The notes under the pieces were generated by a model, which did no database searches, was not told the DNA's origin, and saw only the letters and a program-made list of their open reading frames with translations. DNA of 64,000 nucleotides from JACKII01 sp041687435 (GTDB taxonomy: Bacteria > Pseudomonadota > Alphaproteobacteria > Bin95). The DNA lies in NCBI GenBank assembly GCA_041687435.1, contig JAWLBX010000003.1, forward strand, positions 171,009 to 235,008, written 5' to 3'. The position numbers and the translations under genes are program-made. This document shows, in pieces, positions 7,858 through 15,834 of this stretch (the first letter of the stretch is position 1; each line of letters starts with the position of its first letter).

Positions 7858-9516
7858 ATGAGCGTCACGGCCCTCGACCCCGCCACCTTCGAGGTGGTGA
7901 AGAACAGCCTCTCCAAAATTGCGGAGGAGATGAAAATCGTCCTCGCCAAGACGGCCTATTCGCCGATCCTGAAGGTGGCGGGCGACTATTCCTGTGGCGT
8001 GTTCGACACCGAAGGCAACATGGTGGCGCAGGGGCCGGATTTGCCGATCCATCTGGGCTCCATGCCGGATGCGGTGCGGGCGGTGGTGCAGGTGTTTGGG
8101 GACGACGTGACGGATGGCGACGTCTTCATCCACAACGACCCCTATTTCGGCGGCTCGCACCTGCCGGATGTGAACGTGGTGACACCGGCGTTCTATGAGG
8201 GCGAGTTGCTGGGCTATTGCTGCGTGCGCGCGCACTGGCCGGATGTCGGCAGCGCCACCCCCGGCAGCTATGGCGCGGTGACGGACATTTATGGCGAGGG
8301 TCTGCGGCTGCCGCCGGTGCGGCTCTACCGCAACAACGTCATCGACCGGAACATCGAGTCCATCATCATGGCCAATGTCCGCACGCCGGAGGAGAGGATC
8401 GGCGATCTTAGCGCCCAGGTGGCCGCCAACCGCCGCGCCTGCCAGCGGCTCGGCGCGCTTGCCGAAAAGCACACCGCCGCCGGCCTGAAGGCGATCATGG
8501 CGGAGGTGATGGACTATGCCGAGCGCATGATGCGGCTGATGCTCTCGGAACTGCCGGACGGCGAAGCGAGCTTCGAGGATTTCTGCGACGGCGACGGCAT
8601 TTTCGAGGATGGCGCGGACGACGACGCGATTTTCTGGGTCCGCATGAAGGTCACCAAGCAGGGCGACAGTATCACGGTCGATTTCGCCGACTCCGACCCG
8701 AAAGTCGCCGGGCCGATCAACGCGCCTTTGAGCGTCACTGCCAGCGGTGTCTACTGTGCGCTGAAAATGGTTGTGGACCCCAAGAGCCTGATCCCTCCCA
8801 ATTCCGGCACCTGGCGGCCGATCACCGTGACCGCGCCGAAGGGCTCGGTCGTGAATGCGGAATTTCCCTCCCCCGTGGTCTATGCCAACCACGAAATGAG
8901 CCATCGCGTCTGCGACATGACCTTCGGCGCGCTTGCCCAGTTCATGCCGAACAACGTGATGGCGTGTTCCCAAGGTACCAGCGCCGTCGTCACCTTTGGC
9001 GGGCAGGACCCGCGCACCGGCAACCGCTATGTCTCCTATGAGACCATCAAGGGCGGCACCGGTGCCAGGCCCGGCAAGGACGGCATCAACGTGGTCGCTG
9101 CTGGAATCTCCAACACCATGAACACGCCGATCGAGGTGCTGGAGATGAGCTTTCCGCTGCGCGTCGATTATTACGCCATCACGGCGGGCAGCGGCGGCGA
9201 GGGCCAGTGGCGCGGCGGCTGCGGCGCCGAGCGCGCCTGGACCGTACTGGGACACGACAGCCGCGCCACCGTCTGCTTCGAGCGCACACGGTCGGCCCCC
9301 TTTGGCATCTGCGGCGGCGAGGCGGGTGCTGCGGCCCGTATCAAGTTGCGCCTGCCGGATGGACGCGAGCGGGCACTCTGCTCCAAGGGCGCTTTCAATG
9401 CGCCGGCGGGCTCTCAGGTCGTGATCGAGGCACCTGGCGGCGGCGGCTACGGCCCGCCCGGCGCGCGCACTCCGGAGGCCAGGGCGCGAGATACGGCGGA
9501 TGGCTATGTGGGCTGA
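7858..9516 (+). CDS. hyuB: hydantoinase/oxoprolinase subunit B
   Basis: A 552-residue protein beginning MSVTALDPATFEVVKNSLSK, with AGGAGA upstream. Signature stretches include AYSPILKVAGDYSCGVFD, GDVFIHNDPYFGGSHLPD and the glycine-rich C-terminus RIKLRLPDGR...PGGGGYGPP typical of HyuB. With HyuA it hydrolyses cyclic amides such as N-methylhydantoin or 5-oxoproline at the expense of ATP. Its length matches the family. HyuA is frameshifted just upstream, so the complex may be inactive if that lesion is real. The allE and allA genes downstream suggest a ureide/hydantoin nitrogen-scavenging operon. Confidence 0.9.
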   Translation: MSVTALDPATFEVVKNSLSKIAEEMKIVLAKTAYSPILKVAGDYSCGVFDTEGNMVAQGPDLPIHLGSMPDAVRAVVQVFGDDVTDGDVFIHNDPYFGGSHLPDVNVVTPAFYEGELLGYCCVRAHWPDVGSATPGSYGAVTDIYGEGLRLPPVRLYRNNVIDRNIESIIMANVRTPEERIGDLSAQVAANRRACQRLGALAEKHTAAGLKAIMAEVMDYAERMMRLMLSELPDGEASFEDFCDGDGIFEDGADDDAIFWVRMKVTKQGDSITVDFADSDPKVAGPINAPLSVTASGVYCALKMVVDPKSLIPPNSGTWRPITVTAPKGSVVNAEFPSPVVYANHEMSHRVCDMTFGALAQFMPNNVMACSQGTSAVVTFGGQDPRTGNRYVSYETIKGGTGARPGKDGINVVAAGISNTMNTPIEVLEMSFPLRVDYYAITAGSGGEGQWRGGCGAERAWTVLGHDSRATVCFERTRSAPFGICGGEAGAAARIKLRLPDGRERALCSKGAFNAPAGSQVVIEAPGGGGYGPPGARTPEARARDTADGYVG

Positions 9517-9557
9517 TATCGCGCCGGAATGGTTTCGGACCGCACGGCAACCCGACT

Positions 9558-9584
9558 TTCACCCTGAGCCCGTCGAAGGGTGAA
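9558..9584. repeat. interspersed palindromic repeat of the CCCTGAGC..GTCGAAGGG type
   Basis: TTCACCCT (9558-9565) pairs with AGGGTGAA (9577-9584) around GAGCCCGTCGA. The core closely resembles the small palindromic repeat commonly dispersed between genes in alphaproteobacterial and other proteobacterial genomes. It lies in the 118-base hyuB-allE spacer. Confidence 0.6.
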
Positions 9585-9634
9585 GAATTGTACCTTTCGA
9601 CAATTTCCCCAACCCCGCCTCCGGACCATACGCC

Positions 9635-10471
9635 ATGACCAACCGCACCTACTACACGCCCGCCGGCGGGCTGCCGCCGCAGTCGCAGCTGCTGACCAGT
9701 CGTGCGGTGTTTACGGAAGCCTATGCGGTGATCCCGCGCGGCGTGATGACGGATATCGTCACCAGCCTGCTGCCGTTCTGGGAGGGTGCGCGCGCCTGGG
9801 TTCTGTCGCGACCGCTCTCTGGTTTTGCCGAGACGTTCGCGCAGTCCATCGTCGAGCTTGCCCCCGGCGGCGGCAGCGACCGGCCGGAACCTGACCCGGA
9901 GGCGGAGGGCGCGCTTTTCGTGGTGGCAGGCTCGGTCAATGTGACCATTGCCGGCGCAATGCACATGCTCGCGCCCGGCGGTTTCGCTTTCCTGCCCGCC
10001 GGCACGGCCTGGACCGTGCGCAACGCCTCCGGCGAGCCGGCGAGCTTTCATTGGATTCGCAAGCGCTTTCAGGCGGTCGATGGCCTCGCCTCGCCCGACC
10101 CGGTGGTGCTGAACGAGCAACATCTGGAGCCGGTGGCGATGCCGGACACGGATGGTGCCTGGGCCACGACCCGGATGATCGACCCGGCCGACATCCGCTA
10201 CGACATGCACGTGAACATCGTCACCTTCGCTCCCGGCGGGGTCATTCCCTTCGCCGAGACGCACGTCATGGAGCACGGCCTTTACATGCTGCAGGGCAAA
10301 GGTGTCTATCGCCTGAACCAAGATTGGGTGGAGGTCGAGGCGGGGGATTTCCTCTGGTTGCGCGCATTTTGCCCGCAGGCCTGCTATGCCGGCGGGCCGG
10401 AGCCGTTCCGGTATTTGCTCTACAAGGATGTGAACCGCCATGCCGACCTTTCGCCGGTGCGGGCGCGGTAG
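9635..10471 (+). CDS. allE: (S)-ureidoglycine aminohydrolase
   Basis: A 278-residue bicupin. The N-terminal opening YYTPAGGLPPQ, the central AGSVNVTIAG and the second cupin, with FAETHVMEHGLYMLQGKG, WVEVEAGDFLWL and FCPQACYAGGPEPFRYLLYKDVNR, match ureidoglycine aminohydrolase (YlbA/AllE). The Glu/His residues in the second cupin would bind Mn. The enzyme releases ammonia from (S)-ureidoglycine to give (S)-ureidoglycolate in allantoin degradation. Its product is the substrate of the next gene, allA, four bases downstream, which strengthens the call. Confidence 0.9.
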   Translation: MTNRTYYTPAGGLPPQSQLLTSRAVFTEAYAVIPRGVMTDIVTSLLPFWEGARAWVLSRPLSGFAETFAQSIVELAPGGGSDRPEPDPEAEGALFVVAGSVNVTIAGAMHMLAPGGFAFLPAGTAWTVRNASGEPASFHWIRKRFQAVDGLASPDPVVLNEQHLEPVAMPDTDGAWATTRMIDPADIRYDMHVNIVTFAPGGVIPFAETHVMEHGLYMLQGKGVYRLNQDWVEVEAGDFLWLRAFCPQACYAGGPEPFRYLLYKDVNRHADLSPVRAR

Positions 10472-10474
10472 GTC

Positions 10475-10966
10475 ATGGCGCGGACTATCAAGGCCCAGCC
10501 GCTGACAGCATCCGCCTTTGCCCCGTTCGGGCAGGTGATTGAGGCGGCGGGCGAGCCCAGCTTCTTTATCAACAACGGCCGCTGCGGGCGCTATCACGAT
10601 TTGGCCCGGCCCGATATCAGCGGCGAGGGCGCGGCCGTGGCCCTCAGTGTCGGCCGCAGCGATCCGGTCAGGCTGCCGTACACGCTCAACTTACTGGAGC
10701 GGCACCCGCTCGGCAGCCAGGCGTTCGTGCCGATGGTGGCGGCGGCGATGCTGGTGATGGTCGCGCCGGACGCTGGCGGCTGGCCGGGCGAGGCCGTCGC
10801 CTTTCTTTCCCAGCCGGGGCAGGGGGTGCAATATCGTGCCGGTACTTGGCATGGCGTGCTTGCTCCCCTCGAAGGCCTGGCGGATTTCCTCATTGTTGAT
10901 CGCGTTGGTCCCGGTGATAACCTGGAAGAGCACAAGCTCGCCGAGCCGTATCTCATCATCGAATAG
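10475..10966 (+). CDS. allA: ureidoglycolate lyase
   Basis: A 163-residue protein with FAPFGQVIE, NNGRCGRYHDLA, LLERHPLGSQAFVPM and the metal-site region GVQYRAGTWHGVL followed by FLIVDRVGPGDNLEEH. These are hallmarks of AllA, which splits ureidoglycolate into glyoxylate and urea. It lies directly after allE, the preceding pathway step. No allantoinase, allantoate hydrolase or urease is in the window, so the complete pathway cannot be assembled here. Confidence 0.92.
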   Translation: MARTIKAQPLTASAFAPFGQVIEAAGEPSFFINNGRCGRYHDLARPDISGEGAAVALSVGRSDPVRLPYTLNLLERHPLGSQAFVPMVAAAMLVMVAPDAGGWPGEAVAFLSQPGQGVQYRAGTWHGVLAPLEGLADFLIVDRVGPGDNLEEHKLAEPYLIIE

Positions 10967-10974
10967 ACGCCGCC

Positions 10975-12327
10975 ATGCCCGCCAGCATCACCGAGCCCGC
11001 CCGCCAGACCCCCGTGATTGCGGAGGCTGATGTTGTCGTCCTGGGGGGAGGGCCGGCCGGCATCGCCGCCGCGGCCGCCGCCGCGCGAACCGGCGCCTCC
11101 GCCATTCTGCTGGAGCGCTACGGCTTTCTCGGCGGCATGGGCACGGCGGCGATGGTGACGAATTTCTGCGGCCTGCATGCGGATATCAACGGCTCGATCC
11201 AGCAGGTGGTGCACGGAATTGCCGATGATATTCTGGAGCGTCTCGCCCGGTTCGACGGTCTGCGCGAACCGCATATTGTGCAGGGGCCGGATGGCCGCCG
11301 TACCGGCGCGCAAGCCTATGACACGGCAGCCTACAAACTGGCCGCGGACGACCTGCTGACCGGCGCCGGCGTCGATCTGCGCTTTCACGTGCAGGCGGTG
11401 GGTGGGGTCATGGACGGCCCGCGCATCGACGCGGTTCTGGTCGAAACCAAGTCCGGCCGCGGCGCGATCCGCGGGCGGGCTTTCATCGACTGCTCCGGCG
11501 ATGCCGACCTCGCCACCTGGGCCGGCGCGCCCTATGCGCTGGGCGGAGACGATGGCTTTCTTGCCTATCCGACGCTGATGTTCCGCCTGGGCAATGTCGA
11601 TGATGCCCGCGCCGACAAGGAGGGCAGGCCCCGGCTGCGCGAATTGATTGCCGAGGCCAATGCCTCCGGTGCCTACACCCTGCCGCGCAAGGCCGGCATC
11701 ATCCGCGGACAGGCGCATGGCGGCGAGTGGCGGGCAAACCTGACCCAGATCAGCCGCGACGGCGCGCCGATCAATGGCGCCGATGCTGACGATCTGGCCT
11801 ATGCGGAGATACAGGGGCGCCGCCAAGTGCAGGAATATTTCCGTTTTCTGCGTGACAAGGTGCCGGGGTTTGGAAACGCCTACCTGCTGGAGACAGCGCC
11901 GCAGATTGGCATCCGCGAGACCCGCCGCATTCAGGGCAGCTACATGCTGGATGGCGCGGACGTGCTTGCCTGCCGCGATTTTGACGACGGTATCGGCGCG
12001 AATGGCTGGCCCCTGGAAACGCATGAGGCAGGGGATGTGAAGTGGCAGTTCATCGGCGGGCGCGGCTATCATCAAATCCCCTTCCGAACCTGCCTACCGC
12101 AGAGCGTCGATAACCTTCTGGTGGCCGGGCGCTGTGCCTCGACAACGCAGAGCGGCCAGGCCTCGCTGCGGGTTTCCGGCCCCTGCTTTGTGATGGGGCA
12201 GGCGGCGGGTACGGCGTCGGCTCTGGCTCTGGCACAGGGCGTTAGCGCGGCGGCCCTGCCGATCCGGGACTTGCAGCGGCGCCTGCTGCGGGATGGCGCA
12301 TTCCTGGGCGAAGTGCCGGGGCTCTGA
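10975..12327 (+). CDS. FAD-dependent oxidoreductase (FAD_oxidored type)
   Basis: A 450-residue flavoprotein. The dinucleotide-binding motif is VVVLGGGPAGIAAAAAAARTG at residues about 20-40, followed by LLERYGFLGGMGTAAMV. Later stretches are FIDCSGDADLATWAGAP, IGIRETRRIQGSY, and the C-terminal DNLLVAGRCAS with GQAAGTASALA, typical of the PF12831 family. Substrates of this family are mostly unknown. Eight bases after allA in the same direction, it probably belongs to the hydantoin/ureide operon and may oxidise a related intermediate, but that is inference. Confidence 0.82.
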   Translation: MPASITEPARQTPVIAEADVVVLGGGPAGIAAAAAAARTGASAILLERYGFLGGMGTAAMVTNFCGLHADINGSIQQVVHGIADDILERLARFDGLREPHIVQGPDGRRTGAQAYDTAAYKLAADDLLTGAGVDLRFHVQAVGGVMDGPRIDAVLVETKSGRGAIRGRAFIDCSGDADLATWAGAPYALGGDDGFLAYPTLMFRLGNVDDARADKEGRPRLRELIAEANASGAYTLPRKAGIIRGQAHGGEWRANLTQISRDGAPINGADADDLAYAEIQGRRQVQEYFRFLRDKVPGFGNAYLLETAPQIGIRETRRIQGSYMLDGADVLACRDFDDGIGANGWPLETHEAGDVKWQFIGGRGYHQIPFRTCLPQSVDNLLVAGRCASTTQSGQASLRVSGPCFVMGQAAGTASALALAQGVSAAALPIRDLQRRLLRDGAFLGEVPGL

Positions 12328-12406
12328 CGGCCCCCTGTTTTCGGCTACGCACTGGTGCTATGCAGCGGTGGCGGGCGCTACCCGGCCCGGGATAAAAGGA
12401 AGACCC

Positions 12407-13012
12407 ATGCAACGACTGGCGATAGCGTTTGCGCTGGTTCTGGCGGTAATGCTGGGCGGCGTGTCCGTTGCCGATGCCCGCAAGCTGAAAGGGCCGGCGG
12501 CGGAGGAAATCGCCTGGGAAGCCGCGGCCTATATCGCGTCCATCGACACGCTTGCGGCATCGTTCGATTTTGTGACGGCGCGGGGCAAGACGCCCGGCCA
12601 CCTGTTCATCGACCGGGCGCGCCAGGCGATCCGCATGCAGTTTGGCGATCCGCTCAACCATCTGTTGCTGGTGAACGGGCCGCGCGTGCAGTTTTTCGGG
12701 GGCGACGGTACGGTCCTGGAAATCGGATCGGAGGGTACACCCTTCGCCTTCATCCTGCGCCCGATCGAAAGCCTCGACAGCGCGGTGGAGGTGCTGGAGG
12801 TCGAGGAGCGCGGCGACCAGATTTATCTGGCATTGGCCGAACGTGGCAATGTCGAGGCCGGGCAGGTCATCTTGAAATTCCAGCGGAAACCGGAATGGCA
12901 GTTGCTCGATTGGGGAGCATTCGACAGCAAGGGCCGGTTTACCCAGACGGTCCTGCGCCAGCAGGAAACGGGTTTGCGGCTCGATTCGGCGCTGTTCGAA
13001 CCGCCACAATAA
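12407..13012 (+). CDS. lolA: LolA-like outer-membrane lipoprotein carrier
   Basis: A 201-residue protein with a clear signal peptide, MQRLAIAFALVLAVMLGGVSVADA, placing it in the periplasm. The ATG at 12407 is used because it starts this signal sequence. Mature stretches AYIASIDTLAASFDFV, GHLFIDRARQAIRMQFGDP, LLVNGPRVQFF and the late KFQRKPEWQLLDWGAFDSKGR fit the LolA half-barrel that shuttles lipoproteins from LolCDE to LolB. The family diverges strongly and this could be a LolA-like paralogue rather than the main carrier. The usual ftsK neighbour of lolA is absent. Confidence 0.72.
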   Translation: MQRLAIAFALVLAVMLGGVSVADARKLKGPAAEEIAWEAAAYIASIDTLAASFDFVTARGKTPGHLFIDRARQAIRMQFGDPLNHLLLVNGPRVQFFGGDGTVLEIGSEGTPFAFILRPIESLDSAVEVLEVEERGDQIYLALAERGNVEAGQVILKFQRKPEWQLLDWGAFDSKGRFTQTVLRQQETGLRLDSALFEPPQ

Positions 13013-13097
13013 CCGGATTCCGCTTTTCGGAGGCGACAGCGCCCATCGCGAATGGTTAATCTTGTGTCGATAAGCCAGCCATAAACGGAGTGCGCCC

Positions 13098-14516
13098 ATG
13101 TCCCCCGACGACCTTTGCTTCACCCCCGCCACCGAGTTGCTGCCACTGGTCCGCTCGAAACAGCTATCGCCCGTGGAACTGTGCGAGACCGTGCTCGGCC
13201 GTATCGAGCGGCTGGAGCCGAAGATCAACGCCTTTGTCGTGCTGGATGGCGACGGTGCGATGGAGCAGGCCCGCCAACTTGAGGGCAAGATCGCGCGCGG
13301 CGAGGCGGTGGGACCGCTGGCCGGTATGCCGGTCACGATCAAGGACTTGGCGCAGACGGCAGTGCTGCCGACGCAGCGCGGCTCGTTATCGCTCAAAGGC
13401 AATGTGCATGATGTTGATACGCCGTTCGTCACGCGGCTGAAGCAGGCGGGCGCCATCGTCCTTGGCAAGACCACCACATCAGAATTCGGCTGGAAGGGTG
13501 TCAGCCAATCGCCGTTGACCGGAATTACGCACAATCCCTGGCAACGTGGAATGAATGCGGGTGCGTCGTCTGCCGGTGCCGGGGCTGCCGCCGCGGCGGG
13601 TTACGGGCCGTTCCATCAGGGTTCGGATGGTGCCGGTTCGATCCGCATGCCATCCCATTTTTGCGGGATTTTTGGCATCAAACCCAGCTTTGGGCGGGTG
13701 CCGAGTTGGCCGGTCGGCAATACCGATCAGGTCAGCCACAACGGGCCGATGACCAGAACTGTAGGCGATGCCGCCCTGATGCTGAAGGTGATGAGCGGGC
13801 CGCACCCGTGGGACCACTATTCGCTGGAAGCCCCGCCAGAGAACTATCCGGCCCAGTTGCGCAAAGGGATCAAGGGCCTGAAGGTTGCCTACTCACCGGA
13901 CCTTGGCCATGCCCGCGTCGATCCGGAAGTGGCCGCGTTGGTTGCAGCCGGTCTGGAGGCATTCGCGGAACTTGGTTGCGAGGTCGAGCAGGTAGGCGAG
14001 GCGGACCTCGCCTTCGCCGCGGAAGGGCCGGAATTGATTCGGTTCTTCTGGGCCGTGCATGAGACGGCCGGCTATGGCCGCCTTCTGCCCGAATGGGAAG
14101 ACAAGCTGGACCCGGGCTTGGTTGCCTGCATCAAGGCGGGCGATGGGTTCAGCGCGCTGGATTACATGGCCATGCGTGCGCGCAAGCTGGCCTATATGGA
14201 GGCCTGGCACCGTTTCATGGATCGGTACGATCTGTTGGTGACGCCTGCCGTTTCCGTCGCCGCATTTCCCGCGGATCGGCTCAACCCCGAACATTGGCCT
14301 CAGCATGAATGGGATTGGGTGCAGTGGGCTGAATTCTCCTATCCGTTCAATTTCTCCGGGCAGCCGGCCGCTTCTATCCCGTGTGGTTTTACGCAGGCCG
14401 GACTGCCCGTGGGCCTGCAGGTGGTGGGGCCGCGCTTCAACGACCTGCGCGTTCTGCAGGCGGCCGCCGCGTTCGAGGAAGCGCGTCCGTGGGCCGATCA
14501 CCGCCCGGTGCAATGA
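13098..14516 (+). CDS. amidase signature family protein
   Basis: A 472-residue amidase. The Ser-cisSer-Lys triad is visible: Lys in MPVTIKDLAQT, the cis-Ser region NAGASSAGAGAA, and the nucleophile in QGSDGAGSIRMPS. The usual GGSSGGSAA is altered to AGASSAGAGAA, keeping the serines but replacing glycines with alanines. Family members hydrolyse amides, carbamates or act as amidotransferases; GatA is excluded because no gatB/gatC adjoin. The next gene is a TIM-barrel protein, with no shared pathway evident. Confidence 0.87.
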   Translation: MSPDDLCFTPATELLPLVRSKQLSPVELCETVLGRIERLEPKINAFVVLDGDGAMEQARQLEGKIARGEAVGPLAGMPVTIKDLAQTAVLPTQRGSLSLKGNVHDVDTPFVTRLKQAGAIVLGKTTTSEFGWKGVSQSPLTGITHNPWQRGMNAGASSAGAGAAAAAGYGPFHQGSDGAGSIRMPSHFCGIFGIKPSFGRVPSWPVGNTDQVSHNGPMTRTVGDAALMLKVMSGPHPWDHYSLEAPPENYPAQLRKGIKGLKVAYSPDLGHARVDPEVAALVAAGLEAFAELGCEVEQVGEADLAFAAEGPELIRFFWAVHETAGYGRLLPEWEDKLDPGLVACIKAGDGFSALDYMAMRARKLAYMEAWHRFMDRYDLLVTPAVSVAAFPADRLNPEHWPQHEWDWVQWAEFSYPFNFSGQPAASIPCGFTQAGLPVGLQVVGPRFNDLRVLQAAAAFEEARPWADHRPVQ

Positions 14517-14575
14517 CGTGTTCCCCGGACGATTCTGGCGGCCCCGAGTCCCGCAGGTAGCCATGGGAGATTGAT

Positions 14576-15580
14576 ATGAGTGGCGACCTTCTGTTCGGCA
14601 TCCAAACCAATGGCGTCAAACACACCCATGCCGATCCGATGCCACCGGTGTTGGAACGCTTCCGCATGGTGAAGGCGGCGGGCGTGTTCGATTATGTCGA
14701 CAAGACTCCTGACCCGGACCAGATCGAAGATTTCGAGCGCGGGCGCGACCGCTACGGTCTGCCGGTGCGGGCTGGCGGCTGGTTTTACCAGTTGGGCAAT
14801 CCGGATGACGAGGCACTGATCGAGAAGAATCTTGCCATCGGCCAGCGTTTGGGCTCGCTGGTCCACAATACACAGATCAAGCTGCGGCACGCCGACGGCC
14901 ATGTGGTGACGAATGACGAGGTCGCCGAGGCCTATCTTCGCTGGAGCGAGATGGGCCAAAAATATGGCGTCGAACCGTGTTTCGAGGTTCACGTCAACAT
15001 GTGGTCTGAGGACTTTCCCCGCGTCGCCGAGGTTGGGCAGTTGGTGGAGAAACGCGGCGCCGAATTCAACATGACGCTGGACCACAGCCATGTGATTTTC
15101 AAGATCGACAATCCAGACGAGCAACAGATTTTCGGCACAGACAAAAAGGTGGCAAGCGGCGAATTGGTGCTCGACCCTTTTCAGCCGGGCAATGTCATTT
15201 CCCAGTGGGTTGATGCCGGCTGGGTGCGCCATTGCCACGCTCGCGCCGCAGTGCCGAACAACCCGAAAAACACCACCGGGCGGCACGAGGATGGCTCGGT
15301 TGGCCGGGGCATTCAGTATCCGTTCGTCAACCCCGGACCTGACGGATATCACGCCAATTGGGATGAACAACTGCTGGAGCCCTGGAAAGAAGGCATTCGC
15401 ATTCTGTTGCGCCACCGAGCGAACGATGCGGCCGGCAAGCTGGGCCAGATTTCGACCGAATTCATCCCCGGGCCGGATTATGGCGAGGGTTGCCGCTATT
15501 CCTTGTTCGTACAGGCGATTGCCTGCGTTGACTGGATGCGTGGCGAATGGGCAGCGATTAAGGCGGCAGCCCAAGCCTGA
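14576..15580 (+). CDS. xylose-isomerase-like TIM-barrel protein
   Basis: A 334-residue protein beginning MSGDLLFGIQTNGVKHTHAD. Candidate metal ligands are spread in barrel order: PCFEVHVNMWSED (Glu/His), NMTLDHSHVIF (Asp/His), WVRHCHARAA (His pair) and the C-terminal ISTEFIPGPDYG (Glu). This is the AP-endonuclease-2/xylose isomerase fold pattern. Sequence suggests a sugar or sugar-acid isomerase/epimerase, but the substrate is unknown. It follows the amidase by about 60 bases in the same direction. Confidence 0.68.
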   Translation: MSGDLLFGIQTNGVKHTHADPMPPVLERFRMVKAAGVFDYVDKTPDPDQIEDFERGRDRYGLPVRAGGWFYQLGNPDDEALIEKNLAIGQRLGSLVHNTQIKLRHADGHVVTNDEVAEAYLRWSEMGQKYGVEPCFEVHVNMWSEDFPRVAEVGQLVEKRGAEFNMTLDHSHVIFKIDNPDEQQIFGTDKKVASGELVLDPFQPGNVISQWVDAGWVRHCHARAAVPNNPKNTTGRHEDGSVGRGIQYPFVNPGPDGYHANWDEQLLEPWKEGIRILLRHRANDAAGKLGQISTEFIPGPDYGEGCRYSLFVQAIACVDWMRGEWAAIKAAAQA

Positions 15581-15720
15581 CCAACTTCCCGCCATGGGCA
15601 CACGGTTTCGGCAAAAATGTCGGCCTTCCGTGCAATTGCCTTTTCGGCCAGGGTCTTTTAGCGTCAGGTTCAAATCACCAATCGCGCATCGCTACCGTTG
15701 TACGAAAATAACGCGCGTCA

Positions 15721-15770
15721 CCAGCCTCACCAGTCAGGCTGGACGTGTCGGCCCGCAACCCCAGCGGGCC
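15721..15770 (+). repeat. paired hairpins upstream of the MscS gene
   Basis: CCAGCCT (15721-15727) pairs with AGGCTGG (15736-15742), and GGCCCGC (15750-15756) pairs with GCGGGCC (15764-15770). No T-tract follows either. They lie in the 254-base spacer between the TIM-barrel gene and the MscS gene, which holds no other recognisable feature. Confidence 0.45.
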
Positions 15771-15834
15771 TGCAATGCGCCTCAGGAACGGATGTTTGGG
15801 CCCGGTTCGCCGCGGCGGGTAGGACGGACTTCGG

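Noticed and set aside
7408..9255. Long minus-strand open frame opposite hyuB and the hyuA end
   Set aside because: It is a His/Arg/Gly-rich shadow of genes with clear motifs on the other strand.
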